Assembly (NCBI GenBank): GCA_963854735.1
Contig: OY978098.1
Span: 1,245,501-1,309,500 of the forward strand
Source of the DNA: Marvania coccoides
Taxonomy: Eukaryota; Chlorophyta; Trebouxiophyceae; Chlorellales; Chlorellaceae
DNA length: 64,000 nucleotides
Reading direction: 5' to 3'
Every line of letters begins with the position of its first letter. The stretch's first letter is position 1. The translations under genes and the position numbers were made by a program. This document shows, piece by piece, positions 1-10,242 of this stretch. The notes under the pieces were generated by a model. That model saw only the letters and a list, made by a program, of their open reading frames with translations. It was not told the origin of the DNA and ran no database searches.

Positions 1-2400
1 TGCGCGTTCTTAAACACCACCACGCAGTGTGGGCGCCGCCTCACCGCCTCCGTCAGCGCCCCTCCTTCGCCGTAGCCAACGAACCCAGGGGGCGCCCCCA
101 CCAGCCGGTTGACTGCCGTCCTTTCTGTGCTCTGCGACAGGTCAAAACGCAGCAGCGCGCGGTCTGAGCCGAACAGCGCCGTCGCCAGCGCAGCGCACAG
201 CGTCCCCTTGCCAGCCCCCGCTGGTCCTGTTAAAAGCAGCGCCGCCAGCGGTCGCCGCCGCCCCTGCTGGTGCGCCAGCGCCGACCCGAGGCGCACCGCT
301 GCAGCCGCCGCTTTCACCGCAGCGGGCTGGCCGTGCACCGCCTCCAGCAGCTTGCCTTCCAGCTGCTCTAGAGACCGCCAGCTGGAGCGCACCTGCTGCA
401 CCTGCTCCACAGGGATGCCAGCAGCGCCGGCTACCACCGACATTACATCGAACGCAGTTACCACAGGCAGCTGTTGCACCGGGAGAGGCGGGTTTGCGAT
501 GGTTTCACCTGCTGTGCTGCTGCTGCTGCTGCTGCCGCTGCTCTTATCTGTGGATTCAGCGGGAGAAGACGCGCGGCGCGAGACAGATGGCTTCAGGAAC
601 AGCGAAGACCCAAGCTGCAGTGAGTGAGCCAACGCGTTAAATAGTCAGTCTGAGGAGTACGGTCGCAAGATTAAAACTCAAAGAAATAGACGGGGGGGTC
701 ACACAAGTGGTGCAACTGCAATATTTTAATTCAAAACAACGCGCAAAAACCTACCTGCAGTTTTTCCGGCGGGATGTTTAAGAAGCGGAAGCGGCAGCGG
801 GGGCACGCCACCGTGGCTGCTCCTGCCACCGATGGAGTGGGCGTGCCACAGTGGGGGCACGACAGCGGCGCTGCGGAAGACCGCACCTCTGCCTCCATCG
901 CATCGCCATGTCCATCACCACCACCACTGTTAGGAGAAGTGCCGTCGGTTGGGGGGCGGGTGAAATTTCCTTCACCAAACTGCTGAAGAAACATCCGCCG
1001 CCGTGCTTCCACCGTCTGACGGTGGCCTGCAATGCCGGGGAGGGGCGCGGCAGGCGCGGCCCCAAACCACTCCAGCAGGCGCTGCACCTCTGCCGGGTCC
1101 CGGGAGCCGACTGCTGCAAGCGCAGGAGACCAGTGCTGAGTGGGTGGTGGTGTGGAAGATGGCTGTGGCTGTGAAGCTGCGGTGGAGGAGCGTGTGGAAG
1201 GTAAAGGTGACTGCTGTTGCTGCTCCATTTCCTTCTCAATGCTCGCCATGCTCTCTGCCGCCTGCCGGAGCTGCAAGCAAATAAAATAATAAATAAGAAA
1301 AACAAAAGGGAAACTAAAGAAATGATACTGCAATAGTCGCAATGGTGCACATTGTTTTTATAGTGCTAGAAACAACGATGTAACGCTCCCTTAAAAACTG
1401 CCTCACCTGCACTCTGGACGCCGCTTCATCTAAAACGTCAATGGCAGAGTCCGGCAGCCGCCGGTCGGGCACAAACCGCTGCGCCATGGACACCGCCATC
1501 TCCAGCGCTTCCGCAGCAAATAGCACCCCGTGGTGCTGCTCGTACCTGGGCGCCACCCCCTGCAGCCACGCCACCGCCTCCTCTGCAGACGGCTCCTCCA
1601 CCATAACCGGCTGCAGCCGCCGCGCGAACGCCGCGTCCTGCTCCACGTGGCGGCGGTACTCCTCCACGGTAGTAGCCCCGATGCAGCGCAGCTCCCCGCG
1701 GGCCAGCGCTGGCTTGAGCAGGTTGGCTGCGTTGGTGCCCCCTTCCACCCTCCCCGCGTCCATCAGCATGTGGATCTCGTCGATGAAGAGGATGACGCGC
1801 CCGGACGCGGCGCGCACGTCCTGCAGCACCCCCTGCAGCCGCTCTTCAAAGGCACCTGCAAGGCCAGAAGAAAATAATTACACGCTAATTATAATTCGTT
1901 TACAGGGTATAGATGCGCCTGGTATTCGGAAAATAGCTCTATAAATAAGTGATCAAGAAGATTAAGATGCATGCCATGCGATTAACTCGCCTCGGTACTG
2001 AGTGCCTGCCACCAGGGCTCCCACGTCCAGAGCAACGATGGAGCGCCCCTGCAGCGTCAAGGGGGCAGAGGGGTGCACAGCAGCCTGCGCAATGCCCTCC
2101 ACGATGGCCGTCTTCCCCACCCCCGGGTCCCCAATCAGGCAGGGGTTGTTCTTCGTTCTTCGCAGCAGAATTTGAAGGGTGCGCTCCACAACGTCAGCAC
2201 GGCCTAAAAGAGGGTCCAACCTCCCAGCCGCTGCCTCAGCGGTGAGGTCCCGGCCGTAGCGCTGCAGGGTGGAGCCCAAGGGGGGGCGGTAGCTGGCCGC
2301 TGGAGAGGGCGCGATCGCTGCCTTGGCAGACGGAGCGGCGAAAGCGGCCTCTGCTGAAATTTTTCTGACAATGACGCTGCATGATTGGATTACGGCCGGT
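1..2400 (-). CDS. ClpB/Hsp100-like AAA+ protein (partial, 3' end outside window)
   Basis: Exons read on the minus strand: about 2400..1991, 1855..1407, 1270..755, 614..1 and onward out of the window. The first gives nucleotide-binding domain 1 with Walker A GDPGVGKT and TQYRG; the next continues FEERL, Walker B LFIDEIH and sensor region [12 protein letters not shown]. Together they match ClpB NBD1. After EAASRVQ the ClpB coiled-coil middle domain is not recognisable. Instead there is a Gln/Ser/Pro-rich stretch ending in a zinc-ribbon pattern CPHC-x13-CPRC. The last visible exon has the NBD2 start ([21 protein letters not shown]) and [15 protein letters not shown], but its Walker A is GPAGAGKGT (Gly where Thr/Ser is usual) and the Walker B position reads VVVFKNA at the window edge, unless an intron begins there. 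The first intron (1856-1990) is GC-AG: the frame joins YRG to AFEERL only with the GC donor. No Clp N-domain or ATG is visible; the first exon is open to 2561, so a 5' exon is missing from this model. The protein could be a disaggregase relative or a degenerate SMXL-like Clp protein. Confidence 0.8.
1856..1990 (-). other. GC-AG intron in the Clp-like gene
   Basis: The minus-strand donor reads CGAG|GCGAGT and the acceptor TTGCAG|GTGCC. Only this junction restores the conserved ClpB string YRGAFEERL. No GT donor nearby keeps the frame. Confidence 0.8.
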
Positions 2401-2637
2401 TCCAAGCTCAATTGCTGCGCATTAGGAAGTGCGTGAACGAAAATATAAGATTTTAGGGGCGACGAATGGTTGTTTTCCGAGATGCGATCAGTAATATTTG
2501 GAACCTCCGACAGACCTGGAGAGCTATTAGGATTCGGGGCATTACGGCGGCATTGTGTTCTTTACACAATTTATTATTCGAAAATGTACTGTGATTAAAA
2601 AAATAAAATACTTGTTTCAATAATTTTGTTTATGGGG

Positions 2638-4134
2638 TCACCACACAGCATTCACACCCCTCCTGCAAGCGTTCCTCCTCAGCTCTTCCGCATCGCTCGC
2701 ACTGCCCTCCTCACGAGCCGTGGCCCATGCCTCTGCAGCGCGCCCCATGCGTCGCTGTATCTGCCCAGGGAGGAGGGAAAACGCATCGCCAGTTTCGAAA
2801 ATACCATGCAAGCAACTGTGGCACGCCGCGGCAAGAGGGCTGGGCGCACGCCTCGCCGCCTCAATAACTTCATCATCTGCCATGGGCGCCCAGCACAAGG
2901 GACACAGCGCCTCCTCCTCCACGTTTTCCCCCTCTTCTCGAGCTGCGGTGCTCACTGCCGAAACTTTGCCATTTTTGGACGCCTTCGTAATGGGTGGCGG
3001 CTCATTCCAGGCAAAGGACGCAAGTCTGGAGACCGTGGAGTTGATGTTCGACACCACCCCTGGGTTGTGCCCCGCCACGCTGGTCAAAAACGCAGCTGCC
3101 AGAGCGTTCAAACTCCGTTTGTCTGTCTCCAGCAGCACTGGAGGCTCAATCAGCGCCCCTAGCCTGCCAGCCACGGCGTTCACCTCCTCCTGAAACACCT
3201 CCCGCACCGGGTAAATCATCAGCGGGCCTCCATGCGCCACGTGGCGCGCATCAAGGTGGCGGGCGTCAGCAGGCAAAGCGTACCCGCCGCCTTTGACAGA
3301 AGCAGCCACAGCACGCGCCGCAAGCGCAGCAGCGCAGTGCCCCCACACCAGTTTGCTGTATCCCAGCTCGTGACACGCCCCCACCAGCAGGTTGAGCCTC
3401 AGATGCGCGATTAAATCCTCACGCCCCGTGGAGTCGTGCGCCGCCACCAGCAGCGCTTCCAGACGCTGCCGTCTGGCCGCGGGGTCAACTTCATCCTGTG
3501 CAAATGCGTCTTCTAGGGGCATGCGCTTGAATTCCACGCCTGGATCCAGCGGCAACATGAGGTCAGCAGCGGTGAAAGGACCTCGGCCCAGCTCCTCCGC
3601 CACATGCAAAACTACTAGGCTATACGCCATCTGCTCCCTGTCCCACTCGCCGGCCTGCTCGTTGCGCTGCCCCTGCATGTAATGAAGCAGCATGGAGGAC
3701 GCGGGGCCTCCGGAGAAGGCGAGGGCAACGCGGTCTCCACGAGTGACGGCACCGCCACTGCGGAGGCCGCCGCGCACGCGCAGCACCATCTGGGCGTCCA
3801 AGCACGGGAAGCAGGTGCTTATGTTTCTCCGGATAACGAGCTGCACAGTTGTCGATGAGTAAGGAGGGTTTTAAAAAGAGAGGCGGCGGGGAGTGAGAGG
3901 AAACCTACGAGAAATTCGTAGAAGGAAACGGGCACATACCTCGGCGGCGCGCTCTTTGCACTTGACGCACGTTCCCAGCGCCGCGTTTCCAGCTGCCTCA
4001 GGCGGATTTCTCGCGTTGGGTCCATCTATTTGAGGTGAAGATGTGGCCAGGGGCGTTTCAGCTGGCGCTGCACCCACCTGGTCCTGTGGTGATGCCATGT
4101 GGGTTACTTTTGCGAATTGAAAATGCCCATGCAT
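2638..4134 (-). CDS. CTU2: Cytoplasmic tRNA 2-thiolation protein 2 (CTU2/NCS2)
   Basis: Exons 4134..3940 and 3840..2638 give 465 residues. CTU2/NCS2 is the partner of CTU1/NCS6 and thiolates U34 of the cytosolic tRNAs for Lys, Gln and Glu, using sulfur relayed by URM1. The N terminus has the family's CVKCKERAA zinc motif. It joins across the intron to LVIRRNISTCFPC, reproducing the animal/plant CTU2 arrangement of two CxxC-type pairs. A PP-loop-like AFSGGPASSMLL follows near residue 105, and the C-terminal third has the zinc pair CPLCWAP and CHSC typical of CTU2. The intron is a clean GTATGT/TGCAG. The start is the ATG at 4134; a second in-frame ATG at 4098 (MASPQDQ) is an alternative. The divergent KDEL receptor gene begins 222 bases upstream, so the two may share a promoter region (4135-4356). 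Confidence 0.88.
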
Positions 4135-4356
4135 TGCAGAACCCGGCTGAAAATGGCGCCGGGTACAGAAGAGTCGTTGTCGATGATTTTGCTCGCTGTT
4201 CACTCTTAATTTTAATAAATAAATTAAAATACTGTGAATACCAGCCCAGCGGATCGCAATCGCACAGCCCAAAATAAAACAGACATTTGCAACTTTCAAC
4301 GACCATCACATTTTGTTGCATACCTGGGCTTAGGGGATTGAAAAACTGCAGCCACC

Positions 4357-5248
4357 ATGAATATCTTCAGGCTTGCAGGTGACATGACTCACTTGTTGAG
4401 TATTGTCGTCCTGTTGCTGAAGATCAGAGCGACTCGATCGTGTCGAGGTGCGTTTTGGCAGCTTTGGGAGGCCTGCAGCAATATCCATGATGCATCCTGA
4501 CCCGTCTCTCGATGCGAATCCATCTCACTCCTTCGTCTCTGCGCTGCCCTGTGCGCGTGCAGGTATCTCTCTCAAGACGCAGGAGCTCTACGCCTTGGTC
4601 TTTGCCTGCCGCTACCTGGACCTCTTCTTCTCTTTCTATTCTCTGTGAGTGTAGGCATGCCTTTTACTTGCACCTGTTGGCCGCCTGGGGCCCTCCTCTC
4701 TGCTCTCCCTCGTTTTTATACACATGCCATAGCAAACAGAAAAAAACCGATGCGAACTTTTCACCTGCTATAGATACAACTCGGTGATGAAGGTCATTTT
4801 TCTGTTGACCTCCTTCCGCATCGTGTACTACATGCGGTTCGACAAGGTGGTGCGGCAGACCTATGACCGTGACCAGGACACCTTCCGCCACCTTTTCCTG
4901 GTGGCGCCCTGCTTCCTACTGGCGCTGGCGGTGCATAGCTCATGGTCGATGACAGAGGTGCTGTGGACGTTCTCCATCTACCTGGAGTCGGTGGCCATCC
5001 TGCCGCAGCTGGTGCTCATGCAGCGCACCCAAAACATCGACAACCTCACCGGCAACTACGTCTTCCTGCTGGGGTCGTACCGCGCGCTGTACATCCTCAA
5101 CTGGATCTATCGCTACCTCACCGAGACGCGGTACCGGCAGTGGATCGTGTGGACCAGCGGCGTGCTGCAGACGGCGCTCTACGCTGACTTTTTCTACTAC
5201 TACTTCATCTGCTGGAAGTCCAACAAAAAACTACATCTACCAGCGTGA
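4357..5248 (+). CDS. ERD2: ER lumen protein-retaining receptor (KDEL receptor)
   Basis: Exons 4357..4447, 4563..4644 and 4774..5248 encode 215 residues, the normal length for this family. It is a seven-helix Golgi/ER receptor that binds HDEL/KDEL-tailed luminal proteins and returns them to the ER in COPI vesicles. The alignment is almost end to end: MNIFRLAGDMTHLLS at the start, LLLKIRATRSC, then ACRYLDLF, WTFSIYLESVAILPQL, LYILNWIYRY and a C-terminal KKLHLPA, which corresponds to the KKxSLPA COPI-type tail of animal receptors. The ATG sits in GCCACCATG, an excellent initiation context. Both introns are short GT-AG introns, and their phases rebuild RGISLK and YSLYNS exactly. No other candidate identity is needed. 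Confidence 0.96.
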
Positions 5249-5732
5249 GGAGAGCCTCTCCTCCTCTGTGTGTTTGTGTGTGTGCGCGCGCGCGAGGGTG
5301 TATTGTTCGGCTGCTGGTGGATGCTGTATGGCTGGGAAGCGGCATGTTGTGGCTGCAAGATAAGACCGAGGAATGCGGCGGCGAAGAGTATTTGATTTCG
5401 TACCGCTTCCAGTTATTTCTCGTTGTAGTGGCAACTATCTCGATTTATAATTGATTTTTTGCAGTGAAATCAATCTGTAAATTTGCTGGGATCCAGTCTG
5501 CTGCAGCCTCATTTTTTCCCCTCCCGTTAGTTGGCTGTCTCGTCGCATGCTGTTACAGATTAGCAGTCCAAGAATCAAACCATGACTGTAAGGGCTACTG
5601 CCTGTCATAAACCACGACACCAAGAAGGCTGTTTGCATATTTTATTTCGTAATTAGAAAGCTTCATGGGAAGCGTTGGAGGTGTAGCACGTCATTCCCGC
5701 AAAGAATAAGAGGAGAAACAATTTTTGTTGGG
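5249..5732 (+). other. Intergenic stretch, 3' flank of ERD2
   Basis: No gene is supported here. A purine/pyrimidine-alternating tract (TG, then CG repeats) lies at about 5268-5295. The remainder is AT-rich and presumably holds the ERD2 3' UTR and the promoter of the AP2-like gene. Confidence 0.5.
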
Positions 5733-6797
5733 ATGCCCAAGGCAGGAGTGCAAGCTGTGAGGTCCAAAGGTGTTATAGTGCCTGGGAAATGGAAGGCGAC
5801 GCTCTTCTGCGAAGGAAAAGTCCGCCATCTTGGCCAATTTGAGAACGAGGCAAGTTTAAAAAGGTGACAGGGACCTCGATCAGCAGAAAAATCAATGCGG
5901 CAAAACAGGTTGAGCTTGTTTTTTTGGTGTTAGATGGCATCTTCTGGTCATCAAACTTTCCCATGTGCGCAGGATGACGCGGCACGGGCCTACGACCTGG
6001 TGCGCAAGGCCAAGAAGAACATTCAGCCAGGCAACTTCCCGGGAACCGAATACAGCGACGACGTTTTGAACACCTTCAGGGCGGCTGCCTGGAACGAGAT
6101 CTCCAGCCTCTTCGAGACGGCGGTTCACAAGGAGAAGTCCTCGGATTTCCACGGGGTTTCGAAATATCGCGGGAAATGGCGAGTTCAGGCAAACATTGCT
6201 GGCAAAAATGTGTACATCGGCATTTCTGAAACCGAACAGTTGGCAGCTGAAAAGTACGACGAGGCCCTCGTCGTGCGCGGGGTCACCAACCTACCCCTCA
6301 ATTTCCCTGAAGGTGCGCCTGCGCCCGCTCCCGCGCCTGCATTCACTCCTCGCCCCCCCCCTCGCCCGCCGTCTCTCGACTTCTCGCCCATCATTGCCCC
6401 GCCCGGTCGCAAGAGGTCCGAGTTCCTTCCGCCCACGACCCCTGGGCCGCGAAGGCCTAGGTTCGGCGACTTTGCTGCGAATGAGGCCTTTGTGGCGATG
6501 TCTGAAGAGGAATTGGATGCTTGGATCAAGAAAGCGGAGGAGGAGCTGAGGAAGCAGGAGGAGTGGGAGAGGGCTGTTTTCAACATAAAGGCGACTTGTG
6601 CCCGTATGTGCAGGGAGGAAGTCCCTGGGCTGACTGAGCTGCAGAGCCGCATGCTTGCGGCGAAGATATTATGGGCGGTGGAGAATGGAATAGTGGACGA
6701 GGTCTTCCCCCAAGCTGCTGCTACTGCTCGTGGTGCTGGTGGTGCTGCTGCTACTGGCGGGGCTGGTGAGGAGGAGAGCGATGACCGTGGGCGGTGA
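5733..6797 (+). CDS. AP2/ERF-like double-domain DNA-binding protein
   Basis: Exons 5733..5849 and 5973..6797 give 313 residues. The first AP2-like domain starts in exon 1 (KGVIVPGKWKATLF, GKVRHLGQFENE) and finishes in exon 2 (DDAARAYDLVRKAKK). The second reads FHGVSKYRGKWRVQ, GKNVYIGISETEQLAAEKYD, VTNLPLNFPEG. Both show the W and the LGxF/IGxxxTE...AAxxYD pattern of AP2 domains, a fold known from plant transcription factors and from mobile HNH endonucleases. A Pro/Ala-rich linker (about 145-190) follows, then a charged helix (AWIKKAEEELRKQEEWER) and a C-terminal helix block containing LQSRMLAAK. The intron is GC-AG (GAG|GCAAGT), proved by the continuous AP2 domain across it. A transcription-regulator role is inferred. 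A shortened relative lies at 9642-10242. Confidence 0.78.
5850..5972 (+). other. GC-AG intron inside an AP2 domain
   Basis: Donor GAG|GCAAGT and acceptor TGCGCAG|GAT. Splicing joins GQFENE to DDAARAYD in phase 0, the expected AP2 core; reading through instead meets stops. Confidence 0.8.
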
Positions 6798-6838
6798 CCC
6801 CAGATGAAGTGCAAAAACTTTTTCCCCTTTCTTTCTTT

Positions 6839-7363
6839 TTGTTGTATATTCATATGCTGTATGAATGCATTGCTTCTTTTTCTTCGGTGTGCATTTTGAG
6901 CTTCTGTATTGGATGCATCACTTCCCACACAGCCAGGGTTGAGTGACCACTGTAGAAGAGAGGGGTGCTGGGGCGTCCCGGCATTGCCCAAGCGTGTACC
7001 TTGACCGGACGGTTCGCGCTCTCGCCGTCCGGAGCGTCCTGCATGCCTTGCATTACTGCATGCACCCGTGCCTGTTTTTTGCACATGTATTTTGCTGCTC
7101 TGCACCTGTTTTCCTGTGTCGGTCGCGCCGTCGGGGACTCGGGGGCTGGGGCCAGAGCCCAGAACTGAGGTTGATCCGGCGGATGGAAGGGGGGCTCTGC
7201 CTCACTGTGGCGGGGTTTGTGGCACGTCGACTTGCGGTTCTCTATAGGGGTAGTAGACGTCAAACCATATGTAAAACCTCAAACCTCTTTTTGTTGTATT
7301 TTCATATGCTGTATGAATGCATTGTTTCTTTTTCTTCGGTGTGCATTTGAGCTTCTGTATTTG
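6839..7363 (+). repeat. Pair of about 70-bp direct repeats, about 455 bp apart
   Basis: The segment at about 6839-6910 (core CATATGCTGTATGAATGCAT, then a T-rich stretch, TTCTTCGGTGTGCATTT and GAGCTTCTGTATT) recurs at about 7292-7363 with only a few changes. It lies directly downstream of the AP2-like gene. It may be a duplicated 3' end or flanks of an inserted unit, since the dispersed repeat at 7118-7290 lies between the copies. Confidence 0.7.
7118..7290 (+). repeat. Dispersed repeat, copy A
   Basis: Begins GTCGGTCGCGCCGTCGGGGA, continues through GGGGCCAGAGCC, GGTTGATCC, a CTGTGGCGGGG block, GGCACGTCG and GGTAGTAGACGT, and ends in AACCATATG and AAAACCTC. The same ordered blocks occur at 34028-34255. 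Copy A lacks about 60 bases that copy B has before GGTTGATCC. A SINE-like or non-autonomous element is plausible; no coding capacity is seen. Confidence 0.7.
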
Positions 7364-7985
7364 CCTGTCTTGTTACGAAATGCTTATTTGTTGTAAATCC
7401 AGATCATTTTATTTTATAAGAAAAAGCAGCAGGTAATTTACAAGTAGGTATCTTTGAGAAAAATTCTCTTCTCTACGCTAATCAGCTGGCTGTAGCGTCA
7501 AGTCTCCTTTGACCTTTCATTTCCCCATTAACAAACTCCCTCATGTGCATCCTTGGGTGTTGGAATCAGTACCGGGTGCTGTACCTGACACCTGAAGCAC
7601 CGCCCGTGCGCTCCATGGGCAGAATCGCACATTCCTGCGTCAAACGCGGGAGCCAGTTGCCGTGGGCGCTGGAACCAGTTTCCATGTAGAAGGGGTGGAA
7701 GGTGCATCGCTGGAGGAGCTTTCTTTGGCCGTGGAGGGGTGCGGGCAGGGTCTTACTGCTCGCAAAAGATGGCAAATTGTGCAGCGGGGCCTTCATGTAA
7801 TAGAGGACTAGCTCTACGTGTATAAGTGTTTACAGGATCATCGTATGGGAATAATAACTATCAGGCCCCATGAGGAGGCGCCTAATCAAGGGTGGGCGTG
7901 CGCTAAGCGTGCGCCAAGAAAGGGATAACACAGTTGGCTAGGTGCATTATAAAGGGAAGATGGAATAACTAACCATGGAATTGGA

Positions 7986-8035
7986 ATCAAGGAGAGATAG
8001 AGACATACATATCAAGGAGAGATAGAGACATACAT
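7986..8035 (+). repeat. Perfect 25-bp tandem duplication
   Basis: Two adjoining identical units begin ATCAAGGAGAGATAG and end GACATACAT (7986-8010 and 8011-8035). Confidence 0.9.
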
Positions 8036-9051
8036 ATTTGGGATGCCTATGAAAAGGACTTTAATGGGATTAGTAGTATTAGAAACAAGGAGTGCACATT
8101 GTGCTGCTAAACTTCAGCTCCAGCTGCGTGGCGATCCGTGCTGCCAGGGGCGCGTCAGTGGTCAGTGGCGAGGCGCTGCAGCAACAAGCGCCTTGAAGCC
8201 TGAAACGCTTCTCAAAGTTATAGGGTGCTGCGAATTGGGTTGATGTAGCGGGCGACACAGGAAGCCACCGGCTGCTGCTTTCCAGTCGCTATGATTTGGC
8301 CTCCAATCCAACGTTCGTGTGAAGCAAAGTCTGCATCCATCCCCTGCTCTCCTGTGCCGCTGGTACCGCTGCTGCTGCTGCTTGTACTGCGGTGTCCAAA
8401 TGTTGGCAAGGCGCGCATCCTTCTTCCAATTCTACATCCACGCCTAGGGGCGTCGCTGGTCACCGCTGTTGCTGCTGGGGTGGCAGGCTGGCGGCACACT
8501 GTTAAAATTCCATTCTTTCCACTTTCTGACCTCAGATGAATTCTAAAACAAGTGCATTTGGGGCTGGCGGAGAGGGAGGCAATACGTATGTCATGCCCTG
8601 GCCATGGCCGGGGCCTGACGGCAATTGCTGGCCAGGGCAACTAACCTCAAGCATCACCTACAACAACCATATTTTAAGATTTTAAGACCTCTCTACTTAA
8701 CTTCAAGTTGTTCACTATTCACACGCCACTAACACGGTCTGTCGTTTCCCCCACCGGGTGTTCTCTTATTTTGCATTTAAACTATTTTTTCATTTATTTC
8801 AAAAAAGAACTCGTCTGCATTTTTTTGGTCCTTCTCTTTCTGATTTTTTTACCAAATTTATATTCAAATCCAACCAAATTGATTCCTTAACATCCACGAT
8901 ACTTTTCCCGGTGGATGGAGAAGAGTGAGTCCGTCGGGACTTCACTGTTTTGACATTTTTTCACCTGTAAATGCGCATAGATCACTCAATCACTATTTCT
9001 TTTACACGATTTATTCGTTTACTCGGTGTTCCGTGCTTCCTCGCACACAAA

Positions 9052-9080
9052 CCGCAGCGGAGCGCGGGTATATCTGCTAG
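9052..9080 (+). mobile_element. Helitron-like 3' terminus (candidate)
   Basis: A GC-rich potential hairpin (CCGC ... GCGG, 9052-9067) lies 9 bases before CTAG at 9077-9080, and the next base is T. Helitrons end in a short hairpin plus CTRR and insert before T. No 5' TC end or Rep/helicase gene was identified, so this is only a terminus candidate. Confidence 0.4.
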
Positions 9081-9641
9081 TTATTTTGAAAAATAAAATA
9101 AAAAATTGTAATAATTGTAATACGTTCTTCATAAATACATCCCCTGCTCCTCGTCAGCATGTGTTTTACAGAGCTCTTCACATGTAGAAGAGTCTGGTTT
9201 CACTCGTGAACTGTTTGCTTGACCCCGATCCCCCTTTCCAATCTGCTGCCCAAATAGCTCTGCCTCCGACAGCTTTGTCTACACTCTGGCACAGCGACAG
9301 CCCCACGTATTTCAGCCCATGTTCCAACCTCGTTTTGCCGCAATTTTGTAGGCGAGTCCCTAAAACATCTTTGCCTTTTTGTGTACAGTTACTTCAGGGC
9401 TGTTGGCGCGGCTGGGGCGTGGTCTCGCTGGCGGAGAGTGCCGGGCAGGGCCCGCTCCCTACATCACTGCGACAGCGGCAGTAGTCTGGGATGGGCAAGG
9501 AGGGAGGCCGAGGCTGTTCTCGTCGCCAGGCCAGAGTGATCGAAAGTTAAACTTTAAGTTTCCACCCACTCTTAGTGTCTTAGTGTCTTGTGAGTTTGCG
9601 TCCCTTGGTGATGAAACGAAGATATTTTCGCAGCCGGGCAA

Positions 9642-10242
9642 ATGAAAAAGCCGTCGTCTGCTCCGAAACGTCGACAATTCGGGCAATTTAATGTAATCTT
9701 GCAGTTGCAACGTCAGTGCCCGAAAGGGGTTTCGCTTGCACCTCGTTCAACTTCAACTTTGGCAATCACGCACGAACAGAATAAGTCCGATATCTCGGCA
9801 TTGTTTGCGACAAGGCAAGAGGTGACAGAGGCTTTGATTATCATATCAATGCACAGAACTAAAGAATTTTTTTTTGTTTTTGTTTTGTTCTTGTGTCAAA
9901 ATCGTTTGATTGAAACTTTGTCACGCGCTTGTGCAGACTGACGCCTGGGAAACCCTCTCCAAGTTCATCGAAACGGCTATCCTCATGGTGAATGCCCCTC
10001 CTTTCCACGGGGTTTCCTCTCGCCCGCAATGGAGGGCCCAACTATTCGTTTCAGGGGAAAGAGTTAACCTGGGCATTTACGACACTGAGCAGGAGGCAGC
10101 TCGGGCATACGACCAAGCCCTCGTCGGATACGGGATCGCCAACCTACCATTCAATTTTCCTGTGGATGCTCCTGCACCTGCTCCTCCGCATGGTGGTGGT
10201 GGTGGTGGTGGTGGTGGTGGAGCTGGAGGAGGTGGGGGGTGA
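9642..10242 (+). CDS. AP2-like domain protein, shortened paralogue
   Basis: Exons 9642..9821 and 9937..10242 give 161 residues. Exon 2 encodes ETLSKFIETA, then FHGVSSRPQWRAQLF, GERVNLGIYDTEQEAARAYD and IANLPFNFPVDAP. This matches the second AP2 domain and its upstream spacer in the gene at 5733-6797 (NEISSLFETA, FHGVSKYRGKWRV, IANLPLNFP-type end). Exon 1 (CPKGVSLAPRS ... LFATRQE) may be a strongly diverged first domain, but only KGV is clear. The long Pro-rich and helical C terminus of the paralogue is absent; the protein ends in a run of glycines coded by a GGT microsatellite. Splice sites are GAG|GTGACA and TGTGCAG. It may be a functional short form or a decaying copy. Confidence 0.55.
10188..10240 (+). 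repeat. GGT trinucleotide microsatellite
   Basis: A GGT-rich run encodes the poly-Gly tail of the short AP2-like protein. It is likely length-variable. Confidence 0.85.

Larger units (their letters stand above)
7364..9641 (+). other. Gene-poor AT-rich stretch with small repeats
   Basis: No convincing gene. It contains a perfect 25-bp tandem duplication (7986-8035), a Helitron-like 3' terminus (9052-9080), and scattered reading frames without recognisable domains or splice structure. A minus-strand frame at 8218-8640 was judged unsupported. Confidence 0.5.

Noticed and set aside
731..1350. Overlapping frames on both strands across the Clp third exon
   Set aside because: Only the frame that continues EAASRVQ and ends in the zinc ribbon joins the neighbouring Clp exons; the others are shadows.
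8218..8640. 140-codon minus-strand frame, Ser-rich
   Set aside because: No domain, no splice context and no similarity to neighbours; composition alone does not support a gene.
8930..9080. Possible tRNA-like or SINE head before the Helitron-like end
   Set aside because: No acceptor-stem pairing or box A/box B pair could be found; only the hairpin-CTAG terminus is supported.
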